DNA of 64,000 nucleotides, taken from positions 1 to 64,000 of the forward strand of contig CAJNOL010000672.1 of NCBI GenBank assembly GCA_905250125.1, in the 5' to 3' direction. The notes under the pieces were generated by a model. That model saw only the letters and a program-made list of their open reading frames with translations. It was not told the origin of the DNA and made no database searches. Positions within the stretch are counted from its first letter, which is position 1, and the number at the start of each line of letters is the position of its first letter. This document shows positions 1 through 10,409 of the stretch, in pieces. The DNA comes from Rotaria sordida (lineage: Eukaryota > Rotifera > Eurotatoria > Philodinida > Philodinidae). Position numbers and translations under genes: made by a program.

Positions 1-514
1 TGAAGATTCATATTGTGATGGTATTACATATAATTGTACTGCACCTGGTAAATGTTTTCAAGCTATGGAAAATTTATCTAGTGGAGAAAAAACTGTTGCT
101 GCTATTTGTCTTTTGTTTGCTTTACCAAAGGTAATTATTTCAAAAAACTTTTGATTCAATTCGATTTATTTGTTTGTTTTTGTTTTAGTTTTAAATCAGC
201 TCCACTCTTTTTGCTTGATGAAGTTGATGTTGCTCTTGATAATACAAATATTTGTAAAGTAGCTGATTTTATTCGTGAACAATCGGCATCAAAATTTCAA
301 TGTATTGTTATATCACTTAAAGAACAATTTTATTCACGTGCTGGTGCACTTATTGCTATTTTTCCAAAAGTATATTAACAAATTTTTATTTTTATTCAAA
401 TGGTTTTAAATAAATTTTATTTTCTAGCCCGGCGATTGTATTACTAGTTATTGTTTTACATTAGATTTAAATCAATTTGATGAAAGAGAAAATATTGCAA
501 ATAGACGTGGTTAA
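1..514 (+). CDS. SMC1A: Cohesin subunit SMC1, C-terminal part (5' end outside window)
   Basis: This is the C-terminal ATPase half of SMC1, the cohesin core subunit that pairs with SMC3 to hold sister chromatids together in the nucleus. The reading frame is open from base 2. It shows the ABC signature [10 protein letters not shown] (from about 74), then the Walker B/D-loop [15 protein letters not shown] (about 208-250), then [16 protein letters not shown] and [14 protein letters not shown], in the order found in animal SMC1 tails. A second intron fits 370-427, and the last exon runs from 428 to the TAA at 512-514. The first intron lies at about 131-188, but a clean GT-AG junction leaves one surplus T before the codons FKSAP, so that acceptor is uncertain: a base error, unusual splicing or a real frameshift. 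SMC1 is preferred to SMC3 because of the LDNTN and SLKE motifs. Confidence 0.93.
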
Positions 515-1144
515 ATAAATATGACATCATGGGTTTTGTAGATACATATTACATGTTTTGTTTTTTGTTTGTCCATGTTGTATATAAATTATTGTTATGT
601 GTTTAGACCCGAACAAAAAAAAAACAAATAATTGAAATAAATAAAAATAAATTATTAGGTGAAATGATGTCTTTTTGTCCATTTTAGATGGATACTCTTT
701 CTCTTCTTTATATAAACTAATTTTTTTTTGAATAAATATCAAAAATTGAAGCTCATTCCATATGATTCAAAAAATGTATACATTTTGTTATTTACTGTTT
801 TCTTTATATATATATATATATATGTGTGTATTTGATCACTCTTTCTTAAGCATTGTATGTCAGTCTATCTATTTATTATTTCCACAAAAATCTCCTTTTC
901 TTTCTTCTCCTTTAAAACAGAATATACGTAATCATTATTCGCTTTTTTTTCTTCAACATATAGTCAGTTGTAGTAACACAGATATTTGTATTTTTTGTTG
1001 ATGCTCATGTCACAGTTCTCCGATAATTCATCATCTATGTTCTTTCGGGACAGTTAATCATTCGAATTGAATATCTCTTATTTTAGATTGTCTTATTTCT
1101 AGTCCATCGATTTTCGTTAATCATTGTATTTGTTTTAAATACAA
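515..1144. other. Intergenic spacer, AT-rich
   Basis: This spacer lies between the SMC1 stop codon and the first inferred exon of the next gene. It holds poly-A/T runs and a short (TA)n stretch near 808-824. I see no convincing coding exon. The short ORFs on both strands are made of T/A runs. Confidence 0.6.
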
Positions 1145-1249
1145 ATGTTCACAGGTAGCATTTACTTCTATTTTCTTTTTTTTTTTTGTTTCCTTGCTTC
1201 TAAACAAGTCTCTTTTTTTATCATAGTTGTTCTTCGAGTTGGTTGTCGT

Positions 1250-2025
1250 CAGAGATGGAACCGGTACCGGTTACCGGCCGGTCCGGTCCGGTCCGGTACC
1301 GGTCTGGGTTTTGGATCGACAGGTCTACCGGTCTACCGGTCCATACCGGTCTACCGGCCTAAACCGGTCCAGACCGGTCTGACCGGTTCAAACCGATGTA
1401 TACTGATCTATATTTTTCACTTTCCTGCTCTATGATTGCATTCAAGGTATGAAGGTAACGCACCAGAGAGTTCACAAGAAGATTTCATTTTAAGCTTCAG
1501 CCTGTTGTCTGTAGATCGATATTTTATCGATAGGTCGGGTTTTCCTGATAAACTAGCGTATCATCAGTATCCTGTCACTATCGGTAGATCGGTTTGGACC
1601 AGTCAGACCGGTTTAGACCGGTATGGATCGGTAGCAAGGGGAAAACAGCTAAAGTCAGATTCTTTTGATTTTTTGATTTTTTTTTGATTTAAATCAATTG
1701 ATTTTAAATCAAAAAAATGCGAAAAGAAAACAAAAAAATCAAAACAGAAATCAGAAAAATCAAACAAAAAATCAACAAAATCAAAAATATCAATGAAATC
1801 TAATTTCAGTTGCTCCACCCTTGATTGATGTTTTGAACAACAGAGATTAAAGATTTTTTTGATTTTTGTTGATTTTTCTGATTTTTTTGATTTTTTTTCT
1901 GATTTAAATCAAAAAAATCAGCTGTTTCCCCCTTGACCGGTATACCGGCCGGTCCGGTCCGGTCTACCTTTCTCCAGACCCGCACCGGTACCGGTCTGGA
2001 AAAAAGTGGACCGGTTCCATCTCTG
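1250..2025. mobile_element. hAT-type MITE with ACCGGT-rich ends
   Basis: This 776-bp non-autonomous DNA transposon has 16-bp terminal inverted repeats (CAGAGATGGAACCGGT at 1250; the exact complement ends at 2025). A perfect 8-bp target duplication GTTGTCGT lies at 1242-1249 and 2026-2033. An 8-bp duplication with CAGRG-like ends is the hallmark of hAT elements. Subterminal regions at about 1258-1398 and 1934-2013 are packed with ACCGGT or CCGGTCC motifs on both strands, which resemble subterminal transposase-binding repeats. No transposase ORF is present. It sits inside a coding exon, and the perfect target copies and TIRs suggest a recent insertion. Confidence 0.92.
1629..1934. repeat. Inner palindrome of AAATCA-type repeats within the hAT MITE
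   Basis: Inside the element is a second inverted structure. GCAAGGGGAAAACAGCT at about 1633 is answered by AGCTGTTTCCCCCTTG at about 1920-1935. Between them are runs of TTTTTGATTT on one arm and AAAAATCAAA on the other, with a centre near 1700-1860. It may be an older element captured by the MITE or a foldback made by template switching. Confidence 0.6.
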
Positions 2026-2502
2026 GTTGTCGTACAACAGCTCCAATTAGATCAAGAATAAAATTGATTCATGGAAGAAATACATCTCATAATGGTAGAA
2101 TTCAACATTTGTATTTTACTCTATCAAAAGTAAATTTTCTTCAGGTCCATCAACAACAAATTCACAATTAATAAACAACGTGAGTATAAAAAAGAAATTA
2201 ATTAATTTTAATATGAACACTTCATGCTTGTCTATGTTCTAGATTAATCGTCAATCGAAATATTTATGGTCGGATACATATGATAAAACAGTCAAACAAA
2301 TAAATAATTTTATCCAATCAAAGTCTTCATCAATTGGAATTGATGGAATTCTTTTTCTTACTAGTATTCAACACAACATGCTTTATGAATATATGCAAAT
2401 GGAATTGAAGCACAGTGATGAAATTATGAAAATGCAATTTAAATACAAGAATGAGATTGATTATGTCAAGTGGTCTTTCTCAGAAGGTTAGTTTTTCATA
2501 CT

Positions 2503-3159
2503 GGTGGCACATTTCTATTAATAATAATAAGTAATAATTTGGAAAAGTAATAAAGGAATAAGAGTAATAGCTGTTATTACTAATTACGACTAATAACCAT
2601 CAATAAAAGTAATAAAGTAATAAGAATGTAATAAGTAATATACAAATAAGACAATAAAATTACTTTTAATCATTTAGTCTGTTCCTATTTCTTGATTAAG
2701 ACATTATGGCTAGATTGGCGAGAGCCCGTGCATATTTTAACGGCTGGTTTTTTTGTTTAATATATAATCGCAAACCATTTAGCCTTTCACTCGATTAGAG
2801 ACACTCACATTTGACATAATGTAGAAAGGAACCATACGCTCTTATATATGTTATATTGTATTTATTGTTTTATTATTATTTTATTACAGTAATAAGTTTT
2901 ACTCGTTCTTACTAATTACCTTTATTCCTTTACAAATTTTATTACTTCATTATTGGTAATAAGAAATAAAAATTTGAAAGTAATAAAAGTTATAGTAATA
3001 AATTTATAAAATAATTCTCCGTATTTTAATACATAGAAGTAATCAATGCATCATACTGGCATTAGAATGATAAGAAGAAAGCAATTACTGATGAAAAGTA
3101 ATAATAACTATTACCAATTACCGAGTAATACTAATAAAAAGTAATAGTAATGTGCCACC
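2503..3159. mobile_element. MITE-like inverted-repeat element with TAATAA repeats, inside an intron
   Basis: The ends GGTGGCACATT (2503-2513) and AATGTGCCACC (3149-3159) are exact inverted repeats. The flanks TTTCATACT and TTTTATTCT match at 7 of 9 positions and could be a degenerate target duplication. The interior is filled with short TAATAA or AGTAATAA units on both arms, around a less repetitive core at about 2690-2830. No coding capacity was seen. It lies within the 768-nt intron 2487-3254 of the interrupted gene. Confidence 0.7.
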
Positions 3160-3867
3160 TTTTATTCTCTATTTCTTGATTGAAAGAAAAAGTATGTTTT
3201 TCCATTTTTCAGTTTCACAAAGATTTCTTTTGGAACTTTTTTTTCTACGTGTAGTTGATGAACTATCTTTACGTGACTCGATTAATTCCACTTCATATAC
3301 CATGAAGTACTTTCCCACATATTTCAATTCAGCTGGGAAAAAAAAAGCCAATCCATCCAAATCTTCAATCGAAAATGTTCTTCGAAAAGAAGAATCTGTT
3401 TGGCAGTACATCAAATCAACAATGGGTATTCGATGTGAATTTCCACATAAGTTAAATAACGTTCTTCTTTATGGTGAATTATCAGAAAAAATTCATCTTC
3501 CTCGACTTTATCGATTGTACCTTCCATCGGATATGGAAGTTGATACTCGAGAATTTTTTATTGAATTATCAAGAGTATTCAACTGTCAAACCGAAGAAAT
3601 CGATGCACATTCAGCAGCTGCTTTTGCTTATGAACAATATAATAAAGACAAATAGTGTTCTTATTGTGTTTTTTTTTTGTTTATTATTATTATTATTTTT
3701 GCTTCGTTGTTCTGTCTCTCGTCCTTTATTGAAAAAGATCTTAAGCAAGTTCCATTAATCCTTGTTCTAATTTCTAGTTTTTTTTTCTTTCATCGTTTTC
3801 TACAATAGAAAAGCTTTCTTGTTATATAATAGTTAAGATATAGCAGTTGGACTTGATTCTTCTGTAA

Positions 3868-5505
3868 CATCAAATGAAAAATATCATGATAGACATTAAT
3901 TGTTCAAACATTTCATTCGATGATAACAATGATAAGTTTTGAAGAATCTATGAAAATAATCTTATTCAAAATGAGAAAAGTTGGCTGAGTAAAACTTTTT
4001 CAGCTCCTTTTCCATCATCAAATAATCATTTTTTTAACATCAAACGAGTACTGAACTTGCTTGTTACCGTACTTTAATTCATAAAGAAATGATAATAATC
4101 TTACATTTTAAAATTATCCGTAACTTTGTCATACTTAGGGGTATCCAAAAGTAGTGGCAACGACATTTTAGTACCACTTAGTAAGCTTGATAAAAGTTTC
4201 TTTTTACACAGGATGATAGAGAAAAAAATTCTCTTTCTTTCTATGCTATTTGATCATACTTCACATAATATAATGGTAATAAATTTCCAGTAAGATTCGT
4301 TTCGTTATCATTCGTGCCCGTTATACTGGTTTATAACGGGTAAGACAGGTTCATTTTCCGTCCCTTAATACATTGCATCAATGATCGAAACATACCGTAA
4401 GATGCAGCACGAAAAGCTCTACAATTTACATAAGAGCACTTATTCCATAGTTGTACTTTTTGTTTTCAAAGTGGACAAAATTTTGAGAGATCAGATTTTG
4501 AGCATTGCAAAGATTGATCGCATAGAAATGTGCTCTTTTTGAAAGCAATTACAATCAGTTTTACTGTGAAGATTGTACAGCTTTTCACGCTGCATCTTGT
4601 GTGTGTTTTAATTTTCTTCTGATAAAGCATTTTCGTAATCGAACGATGACATAACAAAAAATGAATTCGTTATGTATCAAAAAAGTTATCTTTTCCCCAT
4701 GATAGACGCTTGAGCGCTAAAAGTTTGTCCATTCTAAACACATAAAGTGCAACTATAAAATACGTAGTAATATGTGAATTGTAGAGTTTTTCACGCTGCA
4801 TCTTTTAGTATACTCTGCTTCTTAATACCGCACATAAAAAAATTGAAAACTGCAATGCAAACTTAAAACGGGCACGAATGATAAGGAAACGAATCTTACT
4901 GGAAATTTATTACCATTATATTATGTGAAGTATGATCAAATAGCATAGAAAGAAAGAGAATTTTTTTCTCTATCATCCTGTGTAAAAAGAAACTTTTATC
5001 AAGCTTACTAAGTGGTACTAAAATGTCGTTGCCACTACTTTCGGATACCCCTAAGTAATAGTTCAAAGCAGCCAGAAAAAAAATCCAAATAATGCTCTGA
5101 GTAGCGTTGATGCGGACAATAAACTAGGGGTTGAGGGAAATCGAGAGGACAAACTTCATGTTCCATTTGATGGTTCGAAAATTTATAATTCACTCTTAAT
5201 TTCATCATTTTTATCATTTCATTATCTTTCAAACATAGTAACTGTCACTGATTTACTCGAGCAAATAGATGAAACAATTGAAAAGATAAAAATTGTTGTA
5301 AATAGTGGCACAGATAAAGCTGTTCTTAATAACAAAAAAGGTGACCCCAAGTAAAACCTCTGAAAAACAACCGAAAGAACTAATTTGTATTACTTATGGC
5401 GATATCCATAAAATAGAAGGTCTTCATGCTTTAGTCAATAATCAGCCAGATAAACGAAAAGTTGTATTTGAACGTGCATCTGGTCAATCAAATACTACGA
5501 AGTAG
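3868..5505 (+). pseudogene. Probable decayed gene of unknown family, interrupted by a Tc1/mariner-type element
   Basis: Coding-like stretches appear on the plus strand in shifting frames: about 3945-4077 (containing NEKSWLSKTFSAPFPSSNN), about 4035-4133, 5058-5354 (NALSSVDADNKLGVEGN, then VTVTDLLEQIDETIEKIKI) and 5354-5505 (ICITYGDIHKIEGLHALVNN, stop TAG). The frame before the element (IIRNFVI) continues in phase after it (IVQSSQKKN) if one TA copy is removed, so the element seems to have landed in an open frame. Possible introns at about 5175-5239 and 5341-5434 would keep some pieces in frame, but other joins fail. Either a pseudogene or a gene with an exon structure I could not resolve. No family recognised. 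Confidence 0.35.
4134..5055. mobile_element. Tc1/mariner-type palindromic MITE with ~190-bp terminal inverted repeats
   Basis: The left end CTTAGGGGTATCC (4134) and right end GGATACCCCTAAG (ending 5055) begin long inverted arms, about 4134-4322 and 4868-5055, that match almost base for base. TA dinucleotides flank both ends (4132-4133 and 5056-5057), as Tc1/mariner integration leaves. The inner part is also partly palindromic. A module of about 30 bp, ending in TTTTCACGCTGCATCTT, occurs three times: inverted near 4400-4428 and direct near 4570-4600 and 4776-4806. No transposase is encoded, so the element is non-autonomous. Confidence 0.88.
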
Positions 5506-6864
5506 CAAATATATGTTTGTTCGCCGCACAAACCAATTTTTTTTAGAATGTTTGAAAATTTTCTCTTTACTGTCGAACGAAAACAGATACGAAATTTCTA
5601 AACCTATGTTTTGAAAGAGCATGAAATCCTGACCCTAATCAACTGTTTTTATTCATCTAGAATTCTTTCAAGTAGATCAAAAATAAACAAAATATTGACC
5701 AGAAGCTTCAATTCAACCGTTTCATCCAAACCATTTTTTTATGTCTTTCAAAGATTCTTCCACTTCTTTCGTGCAATAGCAGATACAATATTTCTGAATA
5801 CATATTCGGAAAGAGTGCAAAATCCAGTTATGCCCCATAGTTTTTGATTCATCTGACATACTTCCACATAGGCGAAAAATCAGTAAACATTTTGTCTGAA
5901 AACTTTTGGTTCGCGCGTTGTTATAATATTAAACAAATAGAAGACTAAATGCAGTATTTGTTAGATTGTTCTTTAAAACGTTGACCAAAATAAATTTCTT
6001 TAAATGTATAACTTCCAGAAAAGCTTAAGAGAAAATAAAACCATATAACGTTGGATGCTAATGCCGTGGTAGTTTGTTTCTCATGGGTTCACAATTTGCA
6101 AATCATATTGCAAAGTTTCTAGTTAAATAGGATAAAAATTGTGTAATATAAAGTTCTCATAAAAAATTTAATATAATCAATGCATGAAATGAAAAGACTG
6201 ATAAAAAATTTTAGTCTATTGTTACTATCAACTACATTTAAAAAATGAAAACGTATTTGTAAAATAGAATTTATTAAACTATTTCTAAAGTATTTTGTTG
6301 ATTTTTTTTCAAGCTGATGACATAATCAAAACGATTCTAGCTTTATTTACTACGTGTTTTAGTTCATACCTATCCTGTTGTATATTAAATCCTATTCTCA
6401 ACATTAATCACGTTTAGTATAAAATGAAATACAAATATTTTTTTCCACTTTTACTATTTGATTTCAATAAATATTTAAAGAGCACTCACATAATTCTCCA
6501 TCGTACAATAAATCTATCCAAAAAGATAATCATTAGAACATATATATGGAATTATTTTTCTTTATGATTGTTGACTAAATTTCATCAATAACAATAATCA
6601 TTATTGTCTCATGTTAAGTAAAACTTACAAAATTCTAACTCTATGTTCAATAATAAGAAAGAAACAAGATAAATGAATTTGTATATATAAGTATGAAATA
6701 GAAAAACAAAATATTAGCTGTGACAATATAAGAAACAAACGTCTCTCTTCTTCTGATTTGTTTGAGTTATCGTAATAAACTTTAATCATAAACATCAAAT
6801 CATTATTTCATCACTCATATATATATTTTTAAATTGAAAGAAAAAAAAAATTACAAAGTAATAA
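5506..6864. other. AT-rich intergenic region without recognisable genes
   Basis: Only short, T/A-run ORFs occur here. The first 350 bases have slightly coding-like composition and may be further decay of the pseudogene upstream. The remainder looks like ordinary spacer and the 3' flank of the Cys-rich gene. Confidence 0.5.
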
Positions 6865-9800
6865 TTAAAATTCAAAGAAAAAAAATTGAATAATATTTAT
6901 AAATAAACATATAATTGTATGAGATCGTCTAAAAGAAATTCCTGATGATGATTGTGTAACATTACTCATTATAGTCGATGATATTGTATCACCGCATACA
7001 TTTGACGCATTACAATTAAAACTAGCACATTGAAAATTAAATGTCGCAGTACATGCTACACCAACAGCTTTGAGTGGTTGGCATGTCACTGTTGATTGAT
7101 CCAGATAAAATCCACTTGAATCACATTCACAAATATTTGATACACATTTTACTGATGTTGCTGAATTTACACAGTTCGTCGAAGTTGTACATGATTGCCC
7201 AAGTGTACGTAAATTAGCACATATTTGTGTACCATTGGATAATGTTGACCAATATTGTGTACTATTACATATACATACAGATGAAGTACATACAAGACCA
7301 AGAGTACTATCACAAAGAATTGTTGAACTACATGCACCACCATATGATATACGAGATACACAATTCGGACTACTATAATAAGTCGTAGATGTACATAGAC
7401 ATTGAGATGACGTACATATCATATTTGTTGGACATTGAATTGATGATGTACATGCTTGTCCAAAAGTTAATAGAGCACTACAAGTGCCTGATGTTATATT
7501 AAAATAATATGAACTTAAACAAGTACATATTCCTGATGAACAATAAGCATTTGTTACACATTGAGATGATGTTGTACATGAAAAACCAACAGATGTATAT
7601 GCAACACAACTTGAACCATTATAATAAGCTGTTGATAAACAAGTACATTGTGTACCTATACAAACCAGTGAACGTGTTATTGAATCACAAAATGGTCCAT
7701 ATGTTGCAGCAGCACATGTTTGACCATATGTTGCATAAAGAGTACAACTTGTACCATCATAATAATAATATGTTGAATCACATGTACATGCACCTGTTGC
7801 TGATGTTGTTAAATCATAGCATGATGTATTATTAAGACATTGATAATTTCCTAAAGTACATGTTGATAAATAAGCTAATTGAGGTTGACATTGCCCTGTT
7901 AATCTTGAATAATAATAATTCGTATTACATTGACATATCGAAGATATACATGAAGAAGCATTAATACATTGAGATGATGATGTACATGTTTGACCCGGAT
8001 AACGTAAAGCAACACAATTTGAACCATTCCAATAATTTATTGAACTACATTGACATGTTGATGTAGTTGTCGAACAACTGAGACCTATTTTAATTAAATT
8101 ATGATTTCCAATGAAAGGTCGCGTACTGCCAGTGAAGGAGATTGAACATATTCGGGTCAAATGGAACCTCTCACCACTAAACTAACAAATTTAAAATATG
8201 ACGTGCCCATAGAGTACCTAAAGCAAGCTACTTAAATTTCAAGGTATGTGAAATTTAGGTACAAAAATGAATCAGGAAAAATTTCCTCCGCTATTGTAAG
8301 GACAGAACATAGTGTTGTTCAGATCGACTAAGGAATTTGGAGGGCCTTCTTTCATGTGACCCGAATAACATCATGTTTTGTCCTGACACTAGTGGAGTCC
8401 ACCTTTCAGGATTCATTTTTATACCTAAATATCACATGTCTTGAAATTTACGTAACTTGCTCTAGGTACGCCATGGGCACGTAATATTTTAAATCTGTTA
8501 GTTTGGCGGTAAGAGCATTTAGTTGACCCGAATATGTTCAATCTCCTTCACTGGAAGTACGTGGTCTTCCATTGTTAGATTGTATTTTCAAAATAATCTT
8601 TGTTATTCATTAGTCTCACATAAAAGAATTCAAGAATATGATTTTTATCTCATTTTTTGTTCTTTATTTATACTAATATTTATTCTTGAATACAAGTTTC
8701 TTGTAAAATTAATACATTGAATCGAATAATAGAAAAAAAAAACTTTTACGCATTTTCTTACCATAACGTGTTTCACATGGTCTTCCACCAGTATTACATG
8801 CATCACCATAAGTTCCTAATGAGATACAAGTTTGATTTGTTGATAAATAAAATTGTGAAGTTAAACATAAACATTGAAAAGTGACACCAGCTACTGTTGG
8901 ATCATCAAGACAAAGAAGATTATTAATACATTGAGAAGTTGATGTACATATTGTACCAAATGTTAATTGTGTTGTACAAGTTCCTGTTGTTGTATCATAA
9001 TATAAACCAGAATTGCATTCACATTGATTTGAAAATGGTGACACTGATGTACAATTTGCATTAGTAATACATTGATAACCTAGTGTACATGTTTGACCTA
9101 TAAATTGTTTACGAACACATTGATATTCAGTTGAATCAAAATAATGATCTGATGCACATTGACATGTTGTTGTTGAACAATTAGCTGTTCGTACACATTG
9201 TGAATTTATTGAACATGGTTCATTAACATATCCTAAACGTTTACATGTATTTGAACCAGAATCATAATATGATGTTTGATTACAATCACATAAACTAACT
9301 TTACATACAAACGGTGTTTGACATTGATCATCGTTAGCACATGGGACATAACGAGCTAAAAGTAGTGTACATACACCATTATTCTATATAAATTACAAGA
9401 GAAAAATTAAAAGATTTATATTTGAAAAAATTTTTAATCACTAACTTGATCAAGAAAATAACCAGTGTCACAAATACAATAACCATTTGATGCACAATAA
9501 GCATTTGTTATACATTGTTGAGTTGTAATACTTGTTGAGCAAGTCATACCAACATGAAGATAAGCAGTACAAGCTGATATTGAATAATCATAAAAATAAC
9601 CCGAATCACATTCACAACGATTATTAATACATTGAGAATTTGCTGGACAATTATTACTTGTACAACGAGAATTTATTGATGGTCTTCGAAGTCCTAATCC
9701 AAGGCCTAATCCTAATGCTAAACCTAATAAACTAAGTAAACCTAAAGCTAATAAAAGCCAAAGCCACCAAGGAAAACGAACATAAGGACATCGACCTGTT

Positions 9801-9979
9801 TCATTTAAATAAACGTTATTGGTTTCAACATAACGTACATCTGTAGTCCGATTATCAATAACATTATTAGTTGTTTTTCGGACGATTGTTTTAGTGCGCA
9901 CATTATCTCTATCATCATTATAAGTTTGAATTGGTGGTAAACGAGGATTTCGATTAGACAACGAATAGAGACGACGCAT
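6865..9979 (-). CDS. Cys-rich EB-module repeat protein with an N-terminal membrane anchor
   Basis: There are three exons: 9979-9446, 9383-8762 and 8084-6865 (2,376 nt, 791 residues). Residues 1-68 are polar and basic. About 71-98 form one very hydrophobic segment (WWLWLLLALGLLSLLGLAL, then repeated Leu-Gly) with no cleavable signal, so a type II topology with the remainder outside the cell is likely. The rest is about 17 modules with spacing like C-x(5)-QC-x(6)-C-x(4)-C-x-C-x(8-10)-C, each with a tyrosine-rich YYY/YFY-D core. This resembles EB or EGF-like modules of nematode and rotifer surface proteins. The last 17 residues are again hydrophobic (TIICLFINIIQFFFFEF), either a GPI-type signal or a second anchor. 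Intron 2 (677 nt) carries an inverted-repeat element. Function unknown; adhesion or a surface coat is inference. Confidence 0.82.
8109..8574. mobile_element. Foldback/MITE in the second intron of the Cys-rich gene
   Basis: The ends CAATGAAAGGTCGCGTAC (8109) and the complement of CAATGGAAGACCACGTAC (ending 8574) open inverted arms of about 190 bp. Both arms contain the conserved block CAGTGAAGGAGATTGAAC. Arm divergence is modest and the loop near 8300-8390 is short. I could not fix a target duplication, so the superfamily is open. It is confined to the intron and does not touch splice sites. Confidence 0.75.
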
Positions 9980-10409
9980 TTTCGAAAGTGTATGAAAAAT
10001 ACTCTTATGGTAGAATAGCTCATTAATTTAAACGAAAGAAAAAACGATGACGAAGAATCCCTACTGAGTTTTTAATAATGACGATAACACAGTAGAAAAA
10101 AACAATAATATTATGTTTCTAACATATAAGGTGAGCGTTAAATAGCACTATAAGAAAAAGAAATTGAAATATTTCCTCTTCAGTTTGTTCGAATGGACTG
10201 ATTTTTTGATTAATGGTAGAAATTGATTTAAAGTTGTTTTTTTCATACGAATAATGTCAACACATACTACTATCAAGTTTTAATTTTATCCTCACTAAAG
10301 AAATTTCACGTATTGTCAAATAAGAAAAATATCTATGAGATGTTTCATAGATAGTTTTCAGTTGTCATCTAATACAATAAGAAGAAATCAAAACGAACTA
10401 TAAAGTTGG
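9980..10409. other. Upstream region of the Cys-rich gene
   Basis: This is AT-rich spacer next to the first exon of the minus-strand gene and probably holds its promoter. I see no clear core element or coding exon. Confidence 0.4.

Larger units (their letters stand above)
1145..3655 (+). pseudogene. Unrecognised gene whose second exon is interrupted by a hAT-type MITE
   Basis: Inferred exons are 1145-1154 (ATG TTC ACA G), 1227-1249 joined to 2034-2129, 2243-2486, and 3255-3655 with stop TAG. If the 776-bp element and one target copy are ignored, they total 774 nt (257 residues) in one open frame with consistent GT-AG phases. Readable stretches include VLRVGCRTTAPIRSRIKL across the insertion, INRQSKYLWSDTYDKTVKQI in exon 3, and a basic, aromatic C-terminal exon (KSSIENVLRKEESVWQYIKS). 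I do not recognise the family. I saw no signal peptide or membrane segment, and the protein looks soluble. In this copy the frame enters the element and stops, so the gene is probably null unless the element is spliced out or another genomic copy is intact. Exon 1 is only 10 nt and rests on phase alone. Confidence 0.5.

Noticed and set aside
5305-5505. Treating this frame as a complete small gene
   Set aside because: Its upstream end overlaps a longer frame in another phase, so it fits better as the last piece of a decayed or multi-exon gene.
7509-7835. Plus-strand open frame rich in Met, His, Asn and Leu
   Set aside because: Antisense shadow of the Cys-rich EB-module exon; composition mirrors its TGT and AAT codons.
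8523-8720. Open frame starting MTRICSISFTGS, also seen on the minus strand near 8160
   Set aside because: Both come from the two arms of the intronic foldback; no conserved protein features.
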